From assembly GCF_002092855.1 (NCBI RefSeq), contig NZ_LVLC01000001.1:248001-312000 (forward strand): a stretch of 64,000 bases of DNA. Direction: 5' to 3'. The translations under genes and the position numbers were made by a program. The DNA is from Campylobacter concisus (GTDB lineage Bacteria; Campylobacterota; Campylobacteria; Campylobacterales; Campylobacteraceae). Positions within the stretch are counted from its first letter, which is position 1, and every line of letters begins with the position of its first letter. The notes below the pieces were generated by a model that was given only the letters and a program-made list of their open reading frames with translations, was not told the origin of the DNA and searched no databases. Shown piece by piece: positions 42,731 through 52,750 of this stretch.

Positions 42731-43165
42731 CTAATTTACTCTTTTTGGCTCTTCTATGACCTCAACATCGATGATCTCGCCATCATCTTTTTTATTAGCA
42801 CTCTGCTCGCTAAAATTTTGAAATTTAAACTCCTGATAACTCTCGTTTTTTGCTACATTTTTCTTAAATATCAAAGAAAAAACGACTACGGCTATGCCAA
42901 AAATATCTGTTAAAATTCCTGGCAAAAATAAAAGCATTCCACCAAAGCTAAGCCCTAACTGGCTGAATAAATTTCCGCCAAGAAAGCTTTTAAACGCCAC
43001 TTGAGGCGAATTTAAACTAGAAAATCCAGCATTAAAAAGAAGTGCGATGCCAACAAATCCAGAGACCAGCACCTCAAGAAAGTAGTTTAAAAAGCCAAAT
43101 TTATCAACAAAAAGATAGATAAATATCGCTTCTATCAAAAAAAACAAAAATGCAAAAAATCTCAT
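42731..43165 (-). CDS. fxsA: FxsA-family membrane protein
   Basis: A 144-residue inner-membrane protein with three or four spans in the first 105 residues and a charged cytoplasmic tail. The core [20 protein letters not shown] is the FxsA signature. E. coli FxsA overexpression relieves F-plasmid exclusion of phage T7; its normal role is unknown. It overlaps proS by four bases and precedes hemC by eight. Confidence 0.85.
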   Translation of the reverse strand: MRFFAFLFFLIEAIFIYLFVDKFGFLNYFLEVLVSGFVGIALLFNAGFSSLNSPQVAFKSFLGGNLFSQLGLSFGGMLLFLPGILTDIFGIAVVVFSLIFKKNVAKNESYQEFKFQNFSEQSANKKDDGEIIDVEVIEEPKRVN

Positions 43166-44862
43166 AAGCTTTCTTTTATCTTTTTAAAGGCTTCGTTTAC
43201 GCCGATCGTTTCTTTGCTTAAACCATCTCTTGTTATAAACTCAACCTTGCCATTTGCAAATTCTTTACCCACAAGCAGCGCATAAGGGAAGCCGATGAGT
43301 TCAAAGTCATTCATCTTAACGCCAAATCTCTCGTTTCTATCATCGATGATGACGCTAACGCCAGCTTTTTTAAGGCTCTCATAAAGCTCAAATGCAAATT
43401 TTACGCCCTCTTCATCTTTTAAATTTGAAATGATGATCTCCACGTCAAACGGTGCGCACCCTTTTTTCCAGATGCAGCCCTTCTCATCGTGGCTAGCCTC
43501 TATCATTACGGCAATCAGCCTACTGATACCGATGCCGTAGCAGCCCATCAAAAATGGCTTTGCCTTGCCGTTTTCATCAAGATATGTCGCATTCATAGCA
43601 GCTGAATATTTATCGCCTAGTTGAAAGATATGACCAACTTCTATACCCTTGCTAAGTTTTAAATTTCCGCCACACTCTGGGCATTTATCACCCTCTTTTA
43701 CCTTTACAAGGTCTTTAAATCTCTCTTCGTTAAATCCGCTAACACTAACGCCAACAAAGTGGTAATCCTTTTCGTTGGCACCACATATCATATTATTTGC
43801 GCCTTTTAGCTCGTTGTCTATGTAAAATTTCACATCTTTTAGCCCAACTGGCCCGCAAAATCCAGCCACAAGCCCAGCTTTTATAATCTCTTCTTCGCTA
43901 GCATCGACAAGTTCGAGCGCCTTGCAAGCATTTTGTGCCTTTGTCTCTTGAAGCTCATCATCGCCCCTTACAAAAAAGACCACAACTTCTTCTTTATCCT
44001 CATAGATCGCCTTTTTCATAACAGCTTTTATGCAGTAAAACTCGCTAACTTTGAAAAACTCTGCCACATCTTTTATCGTTTTTGCATTTGGCGTTAGAAA
44101 TTTAGCCGCGTCCGCCTCTGGCGCCTCAGCCTCGCTAACTCTTGGTTTGCGTCTTGCAGCCTCAACGTTTGCAGCGTATCTGCAAGCCTCACAGCAAAGG
44201 ATGTCGTCCTCGCCGTTACTTGCAAGCACCATAAATTCTTTACTGCCGCTACCGCCAATGGCTCCGCTATCAGCCTCAACAGCTCTAAAATTTAGCCCCA
44301 AACGGGTAAAAATCTTACTATAAGTTGCCTCCATAAGGTCAAACTCACGCTTTAGATCCTCTTTGCTCGAGTGAAAGCTATAAGCATCTTTCATCGTAAA
44401 TTCGCGCCCTCTTAGCAAGCCAAAGCGTGGTCTCGCCTCGTCACGAAATTTGGTGTTTATCTGGTATAAATTTAGCGGTAGCTGCTTGTAGCTAGTCACC
44501 TTGCCACGTACCAAAGCAACGGCTGCCTCTTCGTTTGTCGGGCTTATAACAAAGTCATTATCCTTTCTATCTTTAAAACGCAAAAGCTCCTTGCCAAAGA
44601 CATTGTAACGTCCACTTTGCTTCCAAAGCTCGCCTGAAGTGACCACGCTAAAGCTCACCTCTAGCGCACCAGCCTCATCCATCTCCTCTCGCGCGATGCG
44701 AGAAATTTTCTCATGCATGATCTTTCCAAGCGGTAGATAGTTGTAAAGCCCTGAGCCTATCTGCTCGACAAATCCACCTCTTATTAAAAATTTATGACTT
44801 GGTAAAGAGGCGTCTTTTGGTGCTTCTTTGGTAGTTGGTGCATAAAATTTACTAAATCTCAT
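43162..44862 (-). CDS. proS: Prolyl-tRNA synthetase
   Basis: A 566-residue bacterial-type ProRS, a class II synthetase. The N-terminal catalytic part has class II motifs: [21 protein letters not shown] (motif 1), [24 protein letters not shown] (motif 2) and [10 protein letters not shown] (motif 3). A central editing (INS) domain of about 170 residues (220-400) clears mischarged alanine. The C-terminal anticodon-binding domain is at about 465-566. It starts 11 bases before the hemA stop. Confidence 0.96.
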   Translation of the reverse strand: MRFSKFYAPTTKEAPKDASLPSHKFLIRGGFVEQIGSGLYNYLPLGKIMHEKISRIAREEMDEAGALEVSFSVVTSGELWKQSGRYNVFGKELLRFKDRKDNDFVISPTNEEAAVALVRGKVTSYKQLPLNLYQINTKFRDEARPRFGLLRGREFTMKDAYSFHSSKEDLKREFDLMEATYSKIFTRLGLNFRAVEADSGAIGGSGSKEFMVLASNGEDDILCCEACRYAANVEAARRKPRVSEAEAPEADAAKFLTPNAKTIKDVAEFFKVSEFYCIKAVMKKAIYEDKEEVVVFFVRGDDELQETKAQNACKALELVDASEEEIIKAGLVAGFCGPVGLKDVKFYIDNELKGANNMICGANEKDYHFVGVSVSGFNEERFKDLVKVKEGDKCPECGGNLKLSKGIEVGHIFQLGDKYSAAMNATYLDENGKAKPFLMGCYGIGISRLIAVMIEASHDEKGCIWKKGCAPFDVEIIISNLKDEEGVKFAFELYESLKKAGVSVIIDDRNERFGVKMNDFELIGFPYALLVGKEFANGKVEFITRDGLSKETIGVNEAFKKIKESL

Positions 44863-46135
44863 CTATATCTCCCACTTGAAAATTTTGCTCTTCTTTTATA
44901 TCAAATAAAAATCTAACCCCATTTGAAAGCTCACTAGATCTCTCCTCATCCGCAAGACTTTTTAGCTTCATCGTTGGCTGATGTAAGAAGGCTTTAAAAA
45001 CTTGATGAATGAGCTTTTGTGCCTCCTCATAATCACTATGCTTTAAATATCCTTTTTTTATCGCCTTTTCTAGCTCGTTTTTAGCACAAATTTCAGCTTG
45101 TTTGCGGATCGATTTTATGAGTGGCACACTCATATCTTCTTTTAAAATTTTTAAAAATTCGCTTGTGCCTTGACCTACGATCGAATAAGCCTTTTGTGCT
45201 TGCTCCTCTCTTAGGGCTAAATTTTTCCTTACTATCTCCTCTAAACTATCGACCGTATAGACGCTAATAAATTCCGTATTTATAAGGTCAATATCCCTTG
45301 GTACGGCAATATCAAAAAAGTATCTGTGAAATTCTCTTGGTTCGATTATAGCGTTTGTGATGATAGCGTGCGGGGCTGCGGTGCTTGAAAATATTAGATC
45401 ATAATTATTCACATACTCTTTTAATTTTAAAATGCTATCCCAGCTAGCGTTGTCACCAAGGCTATCAACTAGCTGCTCAACACGCTCGGAGCTTCTGTTT
45501 ATAATGATCACCTCTGCGCCACTTGAGATTAGGTGTTTTGCTGCCAGCTCGCCCATTTCGCCAGCGCCTATAACGATAGCCGTTTTACCTTCAAGCGTGC
45601 CAAAAATTTCTTTTGCTTTTGCCACAGCTACGCTTGAAACAGAGATCGGGTTTTTAGAAATTTGAGTTTCATTTCTAACTTTAGCAGCGCATTTACATGC
45701 ATAGTGGATGATTTTACTGATTTGTTCGCCGCAAGCTGAGCTATCGTAAGCAAATTTAAAGGCATTTTTTAGCTGTCCAACGATCTGTGTTTCGCCGACA
45801 ACTAGGCTATCAAGCGAGCTTGCCACGGCAAAGAGGTGGTGCACGGCTCCGCTATCTTCATAAATATCAGCCCTTTCATAAAGCTCATCTTCAAAAACAC
45901 CTGAAAATACAGACATACACCTAAATGCATGCGTCGTTGCACTTTCTAGATCACTAACGCTTGCAATTATCTCGACGCGGTTGCATGTATTTAAAACCAT
46001 GCATTCGTTTATACTTTTGTTTGATCTTAGTAGTTTTAAAATTTGCTCTTTTTTCTCATCGCTATCAAATGCAAGCTTTTCTCTAACTGAAATATCAGTA
46101 TTTTTATATGTAAAACTTATATCTAAATAGTGCAT
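44852..46135 (-). CDS. hemA: Glutamyl-tRNA reductase
   Basis: HemA reduces charged tRNA-Glu to glutamate-1-semialdehyde, the first committed step of haem synthesis by the C5 route. 427 residues: the catalytic domain with nucleophile Cys51 ([11 protein letters not shown]), the [12 protein letters not shown] motif, an NADPH-binding domain ([13 protein letters not shown]) and a helical dimer domain. The start ATG overlaps the stop of the prenyl synthase gene (TGATG), so translation is coupled. The next haem gene, hemL, is not in the window. Confidence 0.95.
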   Translation of the reverse strand: MHYLDISFTYKNTDISVREKLAFDSDEKKEQILKLLRSNKSINECMVLNTCNRVEIIASVSDLESATTHAFRCMSVFSGVFEDELYERADIYEDSGAVHHLFAVASSLDSLVVGETQIVGQLKNAFKFAYDSSACGEQISKIIHYACKCAAKVRNETQISKNPISVSSVAVAKAKEIFGTLEGKTAIVIGAGEMGELAAKHLISSGAEVIIINRSSERVEQLVDSLGDNASWDSILKLKEYVNNYDLIFSSTAAPHAIITNAIIEPREFHRYFFDIAVPRDIDLINTEFISVYTVDSLEEIVRKNLALREEQAQKAYSIVGQGTSEFLKILKEDMSVPLIKSIRKQAEICAKNELEKAIKKGYLKHSDYEEAQKLIHQVFKAFLHQPTMKLKSLADEERSSELSNGVRFLFDIKEEQNFQVGDIDEI

Positions 46136-47028
46136 CAAAATTCCCTATCTATCATGCTTTTTATGATCCCTTCAAGCTCAGCGTTTTTATACTCTTTTAT
46201 CGCTTCTATCGCTTCATTTCCAAGCCTTTTTGCTTCATTTACTGCTTTTTGAAGAGAATTTGTCTTAATAAATTCCTCTTTTAGCCATGAAATTTCGCCA
46301 GCATTTAGCTTCTTTGACCAAAGCGATCTAAGCTTTGTCTTACCAGCTTCGTCTAAGCTCTTATAAAGATAAATGTAAGGAAGTGTAGTTTTGCCTTCGA
46401 CAAAGTCATTGAGTGCTGGCTTGCCAAGCGTTTTCTCATCTTGAGTTATGTCTAAGATGTCATCAACGATCTGAAACGCAAGACCTAAATTTTTGCCATA
46501 AATTCCAAATTTCTCACTATCTTTGCCAGCTAGCTTTGCCCCGCAAATAGCCGTGGCTTCTATCAAAACAGCTGTTTTATAGTAGATCATTTTTAAATAT
46601 TCTTGCTCGTTTTCATTAAAATTTTCAGCCATTTTCACATCCATCATCTCGCCGATACTTAGCTTGCTGACTGCATCTGAGATGATAGCCGCGATACTTG
46701 GATCAAATTTTGTAAGCTCAAAATAAGCCTTTGAGTAGAGGATGTCGCCCAACATAACCGAGTTTTTACTACCAAAAAGTGCGTTTATACTTGGCTTGCC
46801 ACGCCTTATATTTGCCTCGTCTATGACGTCGTCGTGCAGTAAGCTTGCAAGGTGGATGAGCTCGATGATAGCGCAAAGTTTAAGTGAAATTTCGCTCTCT
46901 CCTGCGATTTTTAAAAGAAGTTTTGAGCGTAGCTTCTTGCCTGAGCTTATCTTTAAAAACATCTCAAACGCCTCTTTGTAGCCAAGCTCGCTTATAAATT
47001 TACCCATTATTTCATCGATTTTATCCAT
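46135..47028 (-). CDS. ispB: Polyprenyl diphosphate synthase (long-chain)
   Basis: A 297-residue trans-prenyl synthase extending the isoprenoid side chain for menaquinone. It has the first Asp-rich motif DDVID (66-70, within HDDVIDEANIRRG) and the second DDILD (189-193). Residues before the first motif are small, consistent with a long product. The start is ATG 47028 after AAGGAT; an earlier in-frame start at 47091 is inside the upstream gene. By location it equals C. jejuni Cj0541, the octaprenyl-type synthase. Chain length is inferred. Confidence 0.88.
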   Translation of the reverse strand: MDKIDEIMGKFISELGYKEAFEMFLKISSGKKLRSKLLLKIAGESEISLKLCAIIELIHLASLLHDDVIDEANIRRGKPSINALFGSKNSVMLGDILYSKAYFELTKFDPSIAAIISDAVSKLSIGEMMDVKMAENFNENEQEYLKMIYYKTAVLIEATAICGAKLAGKDSEKFGIYGKNLGLAFQIVDDILDITQDEKTLGKPALNDFVEGKTTLPYIYLYKSLDEAGKTKLRSLWSKKLNAGEISWLKEEFIKTNSLQKAVNEAKRLGNEAIEAIKEYKNAELEGIIKSMIDREF

Positions 47029-47038
47029 TTTTATCCTT

Positions 47039-47470
47039 CTATTTAGCCTCATCTGGATCTCTAAAACCCACATCCACGCGCTTGCTTTCATCTAGCAACG
47101 CAACCCTAAAATGCGCCTTTTTATCCCTAAAATCAATAAATGATATGTAAAGGCTCACGCTCTCGTTTGGCGGCATCATAAAATCAGGCAAAACTCGCTG
47201 CATGTAGGTGTTTTGTCCTTGTCTTAGCGAAAAGACTATCTGCCTTGGATAGCGCCTAAAAAAGCTTTGCACAGTGATATTTGTGCTATCAAACAGCGTC
47301 CAGCGAAAGTCAAAAGTCTCAACCCTTTGGGTTCGCTTTTCAGTTATAAAGACCCTAGCCCACTCATCTTTTTTAAGCTCAAATGTATGCACTGAGCTTG
47401 GGTCAAAATTTGGCTCTTTTGCAAAAACAAGAGCAGCAAGCAAAGCAATGAGCGCAAAAATTCTACTCAT
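47039..47470 (-). CDS. Exported protein of unknown function (143 aa)
   Basis: A 143-residue secreted protein with a signal peptide (1-17, ending LVFA) and a beta-rich mature region: VHTFELKKDEWARVFITEKR, TFDFRWTLFDSTNIT, and RQIVFSLRQGQNTYMQ. It has no Cys and no lipobox, so it is probably a soluble periplasmic protein. A similar gene stands at this place in C. jejuni (just before the prenyl synthase). It overlaps the DUF2018 gene by eight bases. Confidence 0.75.
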   Translation of the reverse strand: MSRIFALIALLAALVFAKEPNFDPSSVHTFELKKDEWARVFITEKRTQRVETFDFRWTLFDSTNITVQSFFRRYPRQIVFSLRQGQNTYMQRVLPDFMMPPNESVSLYISFIDFRDKKAHFRVALLDESKRVDVGFRDPDEAK

Positions 47471-47717
47471 TTTGGCTTAAAATTTCTCCGCTAAGCTCGA
47501 TATATAGGTCATTTACTCCGTTATAAACTTTATCTTGCTCTAAGGCCATAAAATTTCTGATCTCATCTTCGCCAATGCCATGCTTTTCGCAAAGCTCGCT
47601 CATAGCCACAAATTTCTCAAAAATTTTATCTATCTCGTTTTTAACTAAAACGGCATTTGCGTTAAACAAAATGTCATAAAATTTATCCCTCGCACTGCCC
47701 TCAAATATATCTATCAT
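47463..47717 (-). CDS. DUF2018-family protein (HP0242-like)
   Basis: An 84-residue all-helical protein of the DUF2018 family found in epsilonproteobacteria. H. pylori HP0242, a member, folds as an intertwined knotted dimer; function is unknown. Motifs are MIDIFEGSARDKFYDIL, then VLVKNEIDKIFEKFVAM and the C-terminal EDEIRNFMALEQDKV. The gene belongs to the minus-strand quinone/haem cluster. Confidence 0.8.
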   Translation of the reverse strand: MIDIFEGSARDKFYDILFNANAVLVKNEIDKIFEKFVAMSELCEKHGIGEDEIRNFMALEQDKVYNGVNDLYIELSGEILSQNE

Positions 47718-47765
47718 CGCTGTTTCTTTGAAAATTTATTAAGATTATAGCCAATTAAAACTAAG

Positions 47766-48389
47766 TTAAAAATTTAATATTATCTCCCACGCCTCGCTAA
47801 CATTTTTGGCGTTATACGTGGCAGTTTTGCTCTCCTCGCCAAATCCCCAGCAAACTTGCACATAAGGTATATTTGCATTTTTAGCCGCTAGCTCGTCTTT
47901 TAGGCTATCTCCTACAAAGATCGCCTTATCAGCTCCTGTTTTACTGACAGCTAGGTGAAGCATCGCAGGATCTGGCTTTTGCGGTATCTCCTTGCTAGCG
48001 CCGATGACCTCGTCAAATAGCTCATAAATTTCATTTTTCTTTAAAATTTTCTCTAGCGTATCGTGCGGTGCATTGCTTGCCAAAACGACCTTATAGTGAG
48101 CCTCTTTGCACTTTTGTAAAAGCTCTTTTACGCCCTCATAGGTAGTCGCACACTCATCGTAAAATTTCTTAAATTTCTCTTCAAAGCCCTCTTTTAAGCT
48201 CCTGCTTGGCGTGTCGATGCCATAAAACTCAAGGGCTAAATTTCTACCTGGTTCATTGATCGCTTTTATGATAAATTCTTTTTCAAGTGGCGATAAATTT
48301 AGCTCATCTCTTACTTCATTTACCGTTTTATATATCGCCTCGCCACTATCGATTACAGTGCCATCCATATCGAAAATAACTGCTTTCAA
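47766..48389 (-). CDS. HAD-superfamily phosphatase (phosphoglycolate phosphatase-like)
   Basis: A 207-residue HAD hydrolase of subfamily IA with a helical cap. Motif I is FDMDGTVIDSG (Asp7 and Asp9), motif II VVLASNAPH, motif III Lys in QKPDPAML and motif IV FVGDSLKDELAA. Such enzymes commonly hydrolyse 2-phosphoglycolate or other small phosphates; the exact substrate is unknown. It overlaps the next upstream gene by four bases (ATGA). Confidence 0.88.
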   Translation of the reverse strand: MKAVIFDMDGTVIDSGEAIYKTVNEVRDELNLSPLEKEFIIKAINEPGRNLALEFYGIDTPSRSLKEGFEEKFKKFYDECATTYEGVKELLQKCKEAHYKVVLASNAPHDTLEKILKKNEIYELFDEVIGASKEIPQKPDPAMLHLAVSKTGADKAIFVGDSLKDELAAKNANIPYVQVCWGFGEESKTATYNAKNVSEAWEIILNF

Positions 48390-48718
48390 TCCTCATCCTT
48401 AAATCTATTTTTATGTTTTTCTTTTTTATATGTCTTTTGATTTTTGAGCTTATCAAGCAGGTTTGCCGCCTTTAAAAGCTCCTCTTTTGGGGCGTTTTTG
48501 ATAAGCAAATTTATAAAATTTTCTAGCGCCTTTGAGTATGGCTGATCAAGATAGACAGCCTCTACTTTTTCGATGACTTTTGCGTTTTTCTCCACTCTTT
48601 GGCGAAATTCAGCCTCGTCAAAGTCATCTCTTTTTAGACCATTTATCGCTGATTTTGCAAATTTTTCTAGCGCACGAAGATACTTTACGCGTTTAAATTT
48701 GTCCGTAACTTGGTTCAA
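48386..48718 (-). CDS. Small helical basic protein of unknown function
   Basis: A 110-residue, Lys-rich, all-helical protein without signal or membrane segment. The C-terminus KNQKTYKKEKHKNRFKDED is strongly charged and may bind nucleic acid. It is first in the minus-strand operon, overlapping the phosphatase gene by four bases. No family recognised; coding is supported by the coupled overlap and codon use. Confidence 0.7.
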   Translation of the reverse strand: MNQVTDKFKRVKYLRALEKFAKSAINGLKRDDFDEAEFRQRVEKNAKVIEKVEAVYLDQPYSKALENFINLLIKNAPKEELLKAANLLDKLKNQKTYKKEKHKNRFKDED

Positions 48719-48787
48719 ATTTTTCCTTTTTTTGGCGAAATTATATCAAAATTTGATTTTATCCCCTAAATTTTGGCTTTACTAATG

Positions 48788-48793
48788 TATAAT
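48788..48793 (+). promoter_or_regulatory. Sigma-70 -10 box of metY
   Basis: TATAAT 32 bp before the metY ATG in T-rich DNA. AAGGAG at 48812-48817 is the ribosome-binding site. Confidence 0.65.
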
Positions 48794-48824
48794 TTACGTA
48801 AAAATTACCAAACAAGGAGCAAAA

Positions 48825-50096
48825 ATGAAGCAAGAAACCGCTGCGATCCACGTAGGCTACGACACAAACGAGGGCTTTGGCACGATGGCTGTGCCTATTT
48901 TTCAAAGCACGGCTTATGACTTTGGAAGCGCCGAGGTTGCGGCTGCTAGGTTTGAGCTAAAAGATGGCGGCCACATCTACACTAGGCTTGCCAACCCAAC
49001 GACAGACGTCTTTGAAAAAAGAGTAGCTGCACTTGAGGGTGGAGCCGCTGCGATAGCGACTGCAAGCGGTCAGGCAGCGTTGTTTTACAGCATAATAAAT
49101 TTAGCCCAAGCAGGCGATAACATCATCATTGCTAAGAAAATTTATGGCGGCACGACGGTGCTTTTTACGCACACACTAAAAAGATTTGGCATAGAGGCTA
49201 GAGTCTTTGACAGCGACACGGCTGATGATCTAGAGGGCTTTATAGATGATAAAACGAGGGCTATATTTTTTGAAACGCTCTCAAATCCGCAAATTTCCAT
49301 CCCAAATATCGAGAAAATAGTAGAAATCGCAAACAAATATGGCATCATCAGCATCACCGATAACACAGTGCCAACGCCTATCATCTTTCAGCCACTTCGC
49401 CACGGCGTCGATGTTTGCGTGCATAGCGCTAGCAAATATATGAGCGGTCAGGGTCTTAGCCTAGCAGGTGTGGTCGTAAGCGCAAATCACCTAAACGAAA
49501 AGCTAAAAGGCAACAAACGATATGAGCACTTTAACCTGCCAGACGCGAGTTATCACGACATCGTCTATGCCGATATGACGGACAACTTCGACATCTATAC
49601 ACTAAGAATGAGGCTTGCTATCGTGCGTGACATCGGCGCTGTGATATCTCCGTTTAACTCTTGGCAGCTCATACAAGGTCTCGAAACGCTTGCTGTTAGA
49701 GTTGAGAGGCACTCACAAAATGCCCTAAAAGTGGCCAAATTTCTAAACTCTCACAAGCATATAAAAAGCGTAGCATACCCAGGACTTGCTGACAACGTAG
49801 ATCACGCAAAGGCTCAAAAATACTTTAAAGACGGCATGGCTAGCGGGCTATTTTGCTTTGAAACCGATAGCTTTGAGCGCGCAAAAAAGATGCTAGAGCG
49901 CGTAAAACTCTTTAAGATCGTGGTAAATATCGGCGACACAAAGTCGCTCATCACGCATCCAGCATCGACTACGCACCAACAGCTAAGCAGTGAAGAGCTC
50001 ATCAAAGCTGGCATCACAAAAGAGCTGATAAGAGTTAGCATAGGCCTTGAAAATGCTGAGGATCTGATAGCTGATCTGGCTCAAGCTTTAGAATAA
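48825..50096 (+). CDS. metY: O-acetylhomoserine (thiol)-lyase
   Basis: A 423-residue PLP enzyme of the Cys/Met metabolism family that makes homocysteine from O-acetylhomoserine and sulfide. Signatures are YTRLANPTTDVFEKRVAALEGG, the DNTVPTPI stretch, the PLP Lys204 in HSASKYMSGQG and TLAVRVERHSQNA. The length (about 420-430) suits direct-sulfhydrylating MetY rather than the shorter MetB (about 380). It is a single gene with its own promoter and terminator. Confidence 0.92.
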   Translation: MKQETAAIHVGYDTNEGFGTMAVPIFQSTAYDFGSAEVAAARFELKDGGHIYTRLANPTTDVFEKRVAALEGGAAAIATASGQAALFYSIINLAQAGDNIIIAKKIYGGTTVLFTHTLKRFGIEARVFDSDTADDLEGFIDDKTRAIFFETLSNPQISIPNIEKIVEIANKYGIISITDNTVPTPIIFQPLRHGVDVCVHSASKYMSGQGLSLAGVVVSANHLNEKLKGNKRYEHFNLPDASYHDIVYADMTDNFDIYTLRMRLAIVRDIGAVISPFNSWQLIQGLETLAVRVERHSQNALKVAKFLNSHKHIKSVAYPGLADNVDHAKAQKYFKDGMASGLFCFETDSFERAKKMLERVKLFKIVVNIGDTKSLITHPASTTHQQLSSEELIKAGITKELIRVSIGLENAEDLIADLAQALE

Positions 50097-50098
50097 AG

Positions 50099-50128
50099 AA
50101 ATTTCTAGCTCATTTGGGCTAGAAATTT
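50099..50128. terminator. Bidirectional terminator between metY and small membrane gene
   Basis: AAATTTCTAGC (50099-50109) pairs with GCTAGAAATTT (50118-50128), an 11-bp perfect stem with an 8-nt loop, between convergent genes; T-rich on both strands. Confidence 0.8.
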
Positions 50129-50133
50129 AAATT

Positions 50134-50313
50134 TTACTCAAGCTTGCCATGTATCCTCTCGCACTCTTTTGCTTGCCTTATAAATTTTATAACGAAAAAG
50201 ATGACAAGTAGCGGCACGCTTATATACCAAAAGGCAAAAAAGGCGAGCAGAAAAAACATAAATAAGAATGTTGCAAAATATACCAGGACTGCAAGGATGA
50301 TACTATCAAGCAT
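50134..50313 (-). CDS. Small two-span membrane protein of unknown function
   Basis: A 59-residue inner-membrane protein starting at ATG 50313, which has GGGAGG seven bases upstream; an ATG four codons earlier overlaps this ribosome-binding site and is unlikely. The body is nearly all hydrophobic (LDSIILAVLVYFATFLFMF, then YISVPLLVIFFVI) and the tail is basic and polar (KFIRQAKECERIHGKLE). No family recognised. Convergent with metY. Confidence 0.65.
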   Translation of the reverse strand: MLDSIILAVLVYFATFLFMFFLLAFFAFWYISVPLLVIFFVIKFIRQAKECERIHGKLE

Positions 50314-50818
50314 TTTGCCTCCCATTTTGCTAGTGTTTTAGTGATTTTATAAAAAGCAAAATAAAATGAGACTGAACGGATTTGTTTTGGCCTTAAAATT
50401 TGAGCTAAGCGATAAGCGAAGCTAAATTTTAGTAGGTAATTTTGCATATATGAAGCTCAGGCAAATTTTAAAATTTCATGAACAAGCAATTTCGGCTCTG
50501 ATTTTAGTGGCAAGCTTTGCGAGGCCTAAAATCAGTAGTCAATTCTTGTGAGTGAATGAAAGTTTTAAAATTTGCTTTGAGGTGTAAATTTATCAAAAGG
50601 GAGACAAGGGGACTCAAGTTACGGTCTGCTTGCAGTTGCGAGCTTGCGAAGCAAAGCCGTCCCCTTATCCCCCTTTTTAAATCCCCCAAACCCCTCACAC
50701 GTTAGAGGTGCATGCTTTAGTGCTTCGCACTGCATGCAGTTTTATTTTTTAAAATTTATCGTGTGTTATAAATTTATAAAATCAAAATTCAGCATCAAAC
50801 GATGACAAAACTTAAAAA
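50314..50818. other. 505-bp noncoding gap with strong structured elements
   Basis: No convincing gene. Two structured parts stand out. AAGGGGAC (50606-50613) pairs with GTCCCCTT (50659-50666), enclosing a segment with small inner stems. Further right is a strong plus-strand terminator (50709-50750). Between them are CCCCC runs. The region could hold a plus-strand small RNA ending at that terminator; no promoter could be fixed with confidence. Confidence 0.5.
50709..50750 (+). terminator. Strong plus-strand terminator in a gene-free region
   Basis: Outer stem TGCATGC (50709-50715) with GCATGCA (50732-50738), a three-T bulge, and inner stem AGTGC-ttc-GCACT, followed by GTTTTATTTTTT. No annotated plus-strand gene precedes it closely, which suggests an unrecognised transcript. 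Confidence 0.75.
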
Positions 50819-52261
50819 TTAATACGTTAAATACTTAATAGTATCTTGGTAAAGCACTTGATTTTCACATTGTATCAGCAGCAAGTCATTTTCTTCAAAG
50901 ATTGTTGAGCCAGTCGGCTTTTGATACTCGTTTTTACGCTTTATTAGGATTATTAAAAACTCAGTTGGAAGCTCAAGCTGAGCCAAATCTTTGCCAATTA
51001 GTTTTGAGCCATAGTGAATGGTATGCTGGTGAAGTGTGTAGCTTAAGATCGGCGAGTTTTCTACCAGTTTAGTATCCTCTTGCTCACTCTCTTTAACCTT
51101 AAATTTATCAGCTGCAAAGCCAAGTGACATACCTTGTATCAAAATAGAAATCAAAACCATAAAAAATATAATGTTAAAAATCATATCCGCATCACGTACG
51201 CCATCGACATAAACATAGGTAGCTAGCACAACTGGCACAACGCCTCTTAGCCCAACCCAAGAGATAAAAATTTGCTCATTTATCTTAAATTTTGAAAAAG
51301 CAAGCGATGCAAAAACACCAAGTGGCCTTGCAAAAAACATAAGCCATAAGGCCAAAACAAGCGCCATTAGTGCCGTTGCTGGAAGTTCGGAAGGATTTAC
51401 CAAAAGACCAAGCGTCAAAAAGACAACTATCTGCATCGTCCAAGCGATACCGTCATGAAAACCGACTAAATTTTTCTTATGAGAAAACTCTTTTTTATTT
51501 ATAAAAATTCCAGCTATATAGACAGCCAAATAGCCATTGCCACCAACCTTAAAGCAAAGTGTGTATAAAAGCAATATCCAAGCGATAGAAAAAACTGGAT
51601 AAAGGCCCCAGCTTTTTAGGCGAAGTCTATTAAAGATGGCTGGCAAAGCAACGCCAAATAAATAGCCCATAGCGATACCTATGCCAAACTGCTTAACTAG
51701 TGTAATAGCCCACTCAGATACTGTCGGCGTGGTATTTAGTGAGATCATTTGAATGATCGTCATAGTTAGAAATATTGCCATTGGATCGTTTGAGCCAGAT
51801 TCAAGTTCAAGCAATGGCGCAATGCTATTTTTAAGTGAAATTTTCTTGGCTCTTAGTATGGCAAATACTGCTGCTGCATCTGTCGAAGAGATGATGGAAC
51901 CTAGCAAAAATGCCTCTGCCCAAGTAAAATCAAGCAGATATTTTGCTACTGGAGCGATAGCTAGTGCAGTTAAAAAAACACCTAGTGTTGCAAGAGCCAA
52001 ACCTCTACCAAAAATCGGTTTAATCGCTGCAAAATCAGTATCTAGCCCACCAGCATAAAGTATAAATATGAGTGCCAGCATGCCGACATTTTGAGCGATT
52101 ACTTGGTCGTCAAAATTTACACCAAGCAGCCCGTCTGAGCCAGCCAGCATGCCAACACCTAAAAATATTATTAAAGATGGAATTCCAAATTTATCAGAGA
52201 TATTACTAAGAAGAATACTAGTTATAAGCAAAACTGCAAAAAATAGTAGTAAATTCTCCAA
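50819..52261 (-). CDS. Potassium/proton (NhaP2/CvrA-type) antiporter
   Basis: A 480-residue CPA1-family exchanger with about twelve spans in the first 390 residues and a C-terminal cytoplasmic RCK/TrkA-C domain (about 400-480, NSPILSYTLHQHTIHYGSKLIGK). The GSDGLLGVNFDD loop and the ESGSNDPMAIFLT ion-binding motif with Asn-Asp are typical of K+/H+ or Na+/H+ antiporters. The RCK domain suggests control by a nucleotide or ion. Ion choice is inferred from the NhaP2-like domain order. Confidence 0.9.
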   Translation of the reverse strand: MENLLLFFAVLLITSILLSNISDKFGIPSLIIFLGVGMLAGSDGLLGVNFDDQVIAQNVGMLALIFILYAGGLDTDFAAIKPIFGRGLALATLGVFLTALAIAPVAKYLLDFTWAEAFLLGSIISSTDAAAVFAILRAKKISLKNSIAPLLELESGSNDPMAIFLTMTIIQMISLNTTPTVSEWAITLVKQFGIGIAMGYLFGVALPAIFNRLRLKSWGLYPVFSIAWILLLYTLCFKVGGNGYLAVYIAGIFINKKEFSHKKNLVGFHDGIAWTMQIVVFLTLGLLVNPSELPATALMALVLALWLMFFARPLGVFASLAFSKFKINEQIFISWVGLRGVVPVVLATYVYVDGVRDADMIFNIIFFMVLISILIQGMSLGFAADKFKVKESEQEDTKLVENSPILSYTLHQHTIHYGSKLIGKDLAQLELPTEFLIILIKRKNEYQKPTGSTIFEENDLLLIQCENQVLYQDTIKYLTY

Positions 52262-52281
52262 ACAAGCTCCACAAAATTATA

Positions 52282-52719
52282 TTAAATCATGCTTTCAAAA
52301 GCTTCAAATTTTTCTTGATTTGAAAGCATTTCAAGCAATACACCGTAATTATCTTTTATCTCATCTTGAAGCTTAGTAGTAAGCTCTTTAGCGTTTCTTC
52401 CGTCTTTTGGATAGCTTACTATCAAATCAATTGGCTCAGCGTTTAAAAACTCTTGAATACCAGATAATAGTTCGCTAGCTCCTCTTTCATTTGTTCCATG
52501 AAGCACGACCACATAATGTTCATTCTCTCTTACAACGACGTCAGTTTGTCTTAAAAATTTTTCAAATAGTTCACTATACTCTTTAGTACTTGGCAAAGAA
52601 AAATATATCAAAGATAAATTTTTTGCATAATCTTTTACATTTTTATAACGATTTATAAAAGCTATCTCAAGATCTATTATTGATAAGATATCAACTGGTG
52701 AGAAAATTTTTGCTGCCAT
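52282..52719 (-). CDS. Soluble protein of unknown function (145 aa)
   Basis: A 145-residue cytoplasmic protein. The pattern LRQTDVVVRENEHYVVVLHGTNERGASELLSGIQEFL recalls a degenerate GGDEF-like fold (strand, turn, strand, helix) without the GGDEF catalytic motif; this is only a hint. It lies between cprS and the antiporter gene, 32 bp after cprS and 21 bp before the antiporter start, so it may be co-transcribed with either. Confidence 0.65.
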   Translation of the reverse strand: MAAKIFSPVDILSIIDLEIAFINRYKNVKDYAKNLSLIYFSLPSTKEYSELFEKFLRQTDVVVRENEHYVVVLHGTNERGASELLSGIQEFLNAEPIDLIVSYPKDGRNAKELTTKLQDEIKDNYGVLLEMLSNQEKFEAFESMI

Positions 52720-52750
52720 TTTTAGCCCTCTTTTGTTTATTATGTTTTAT

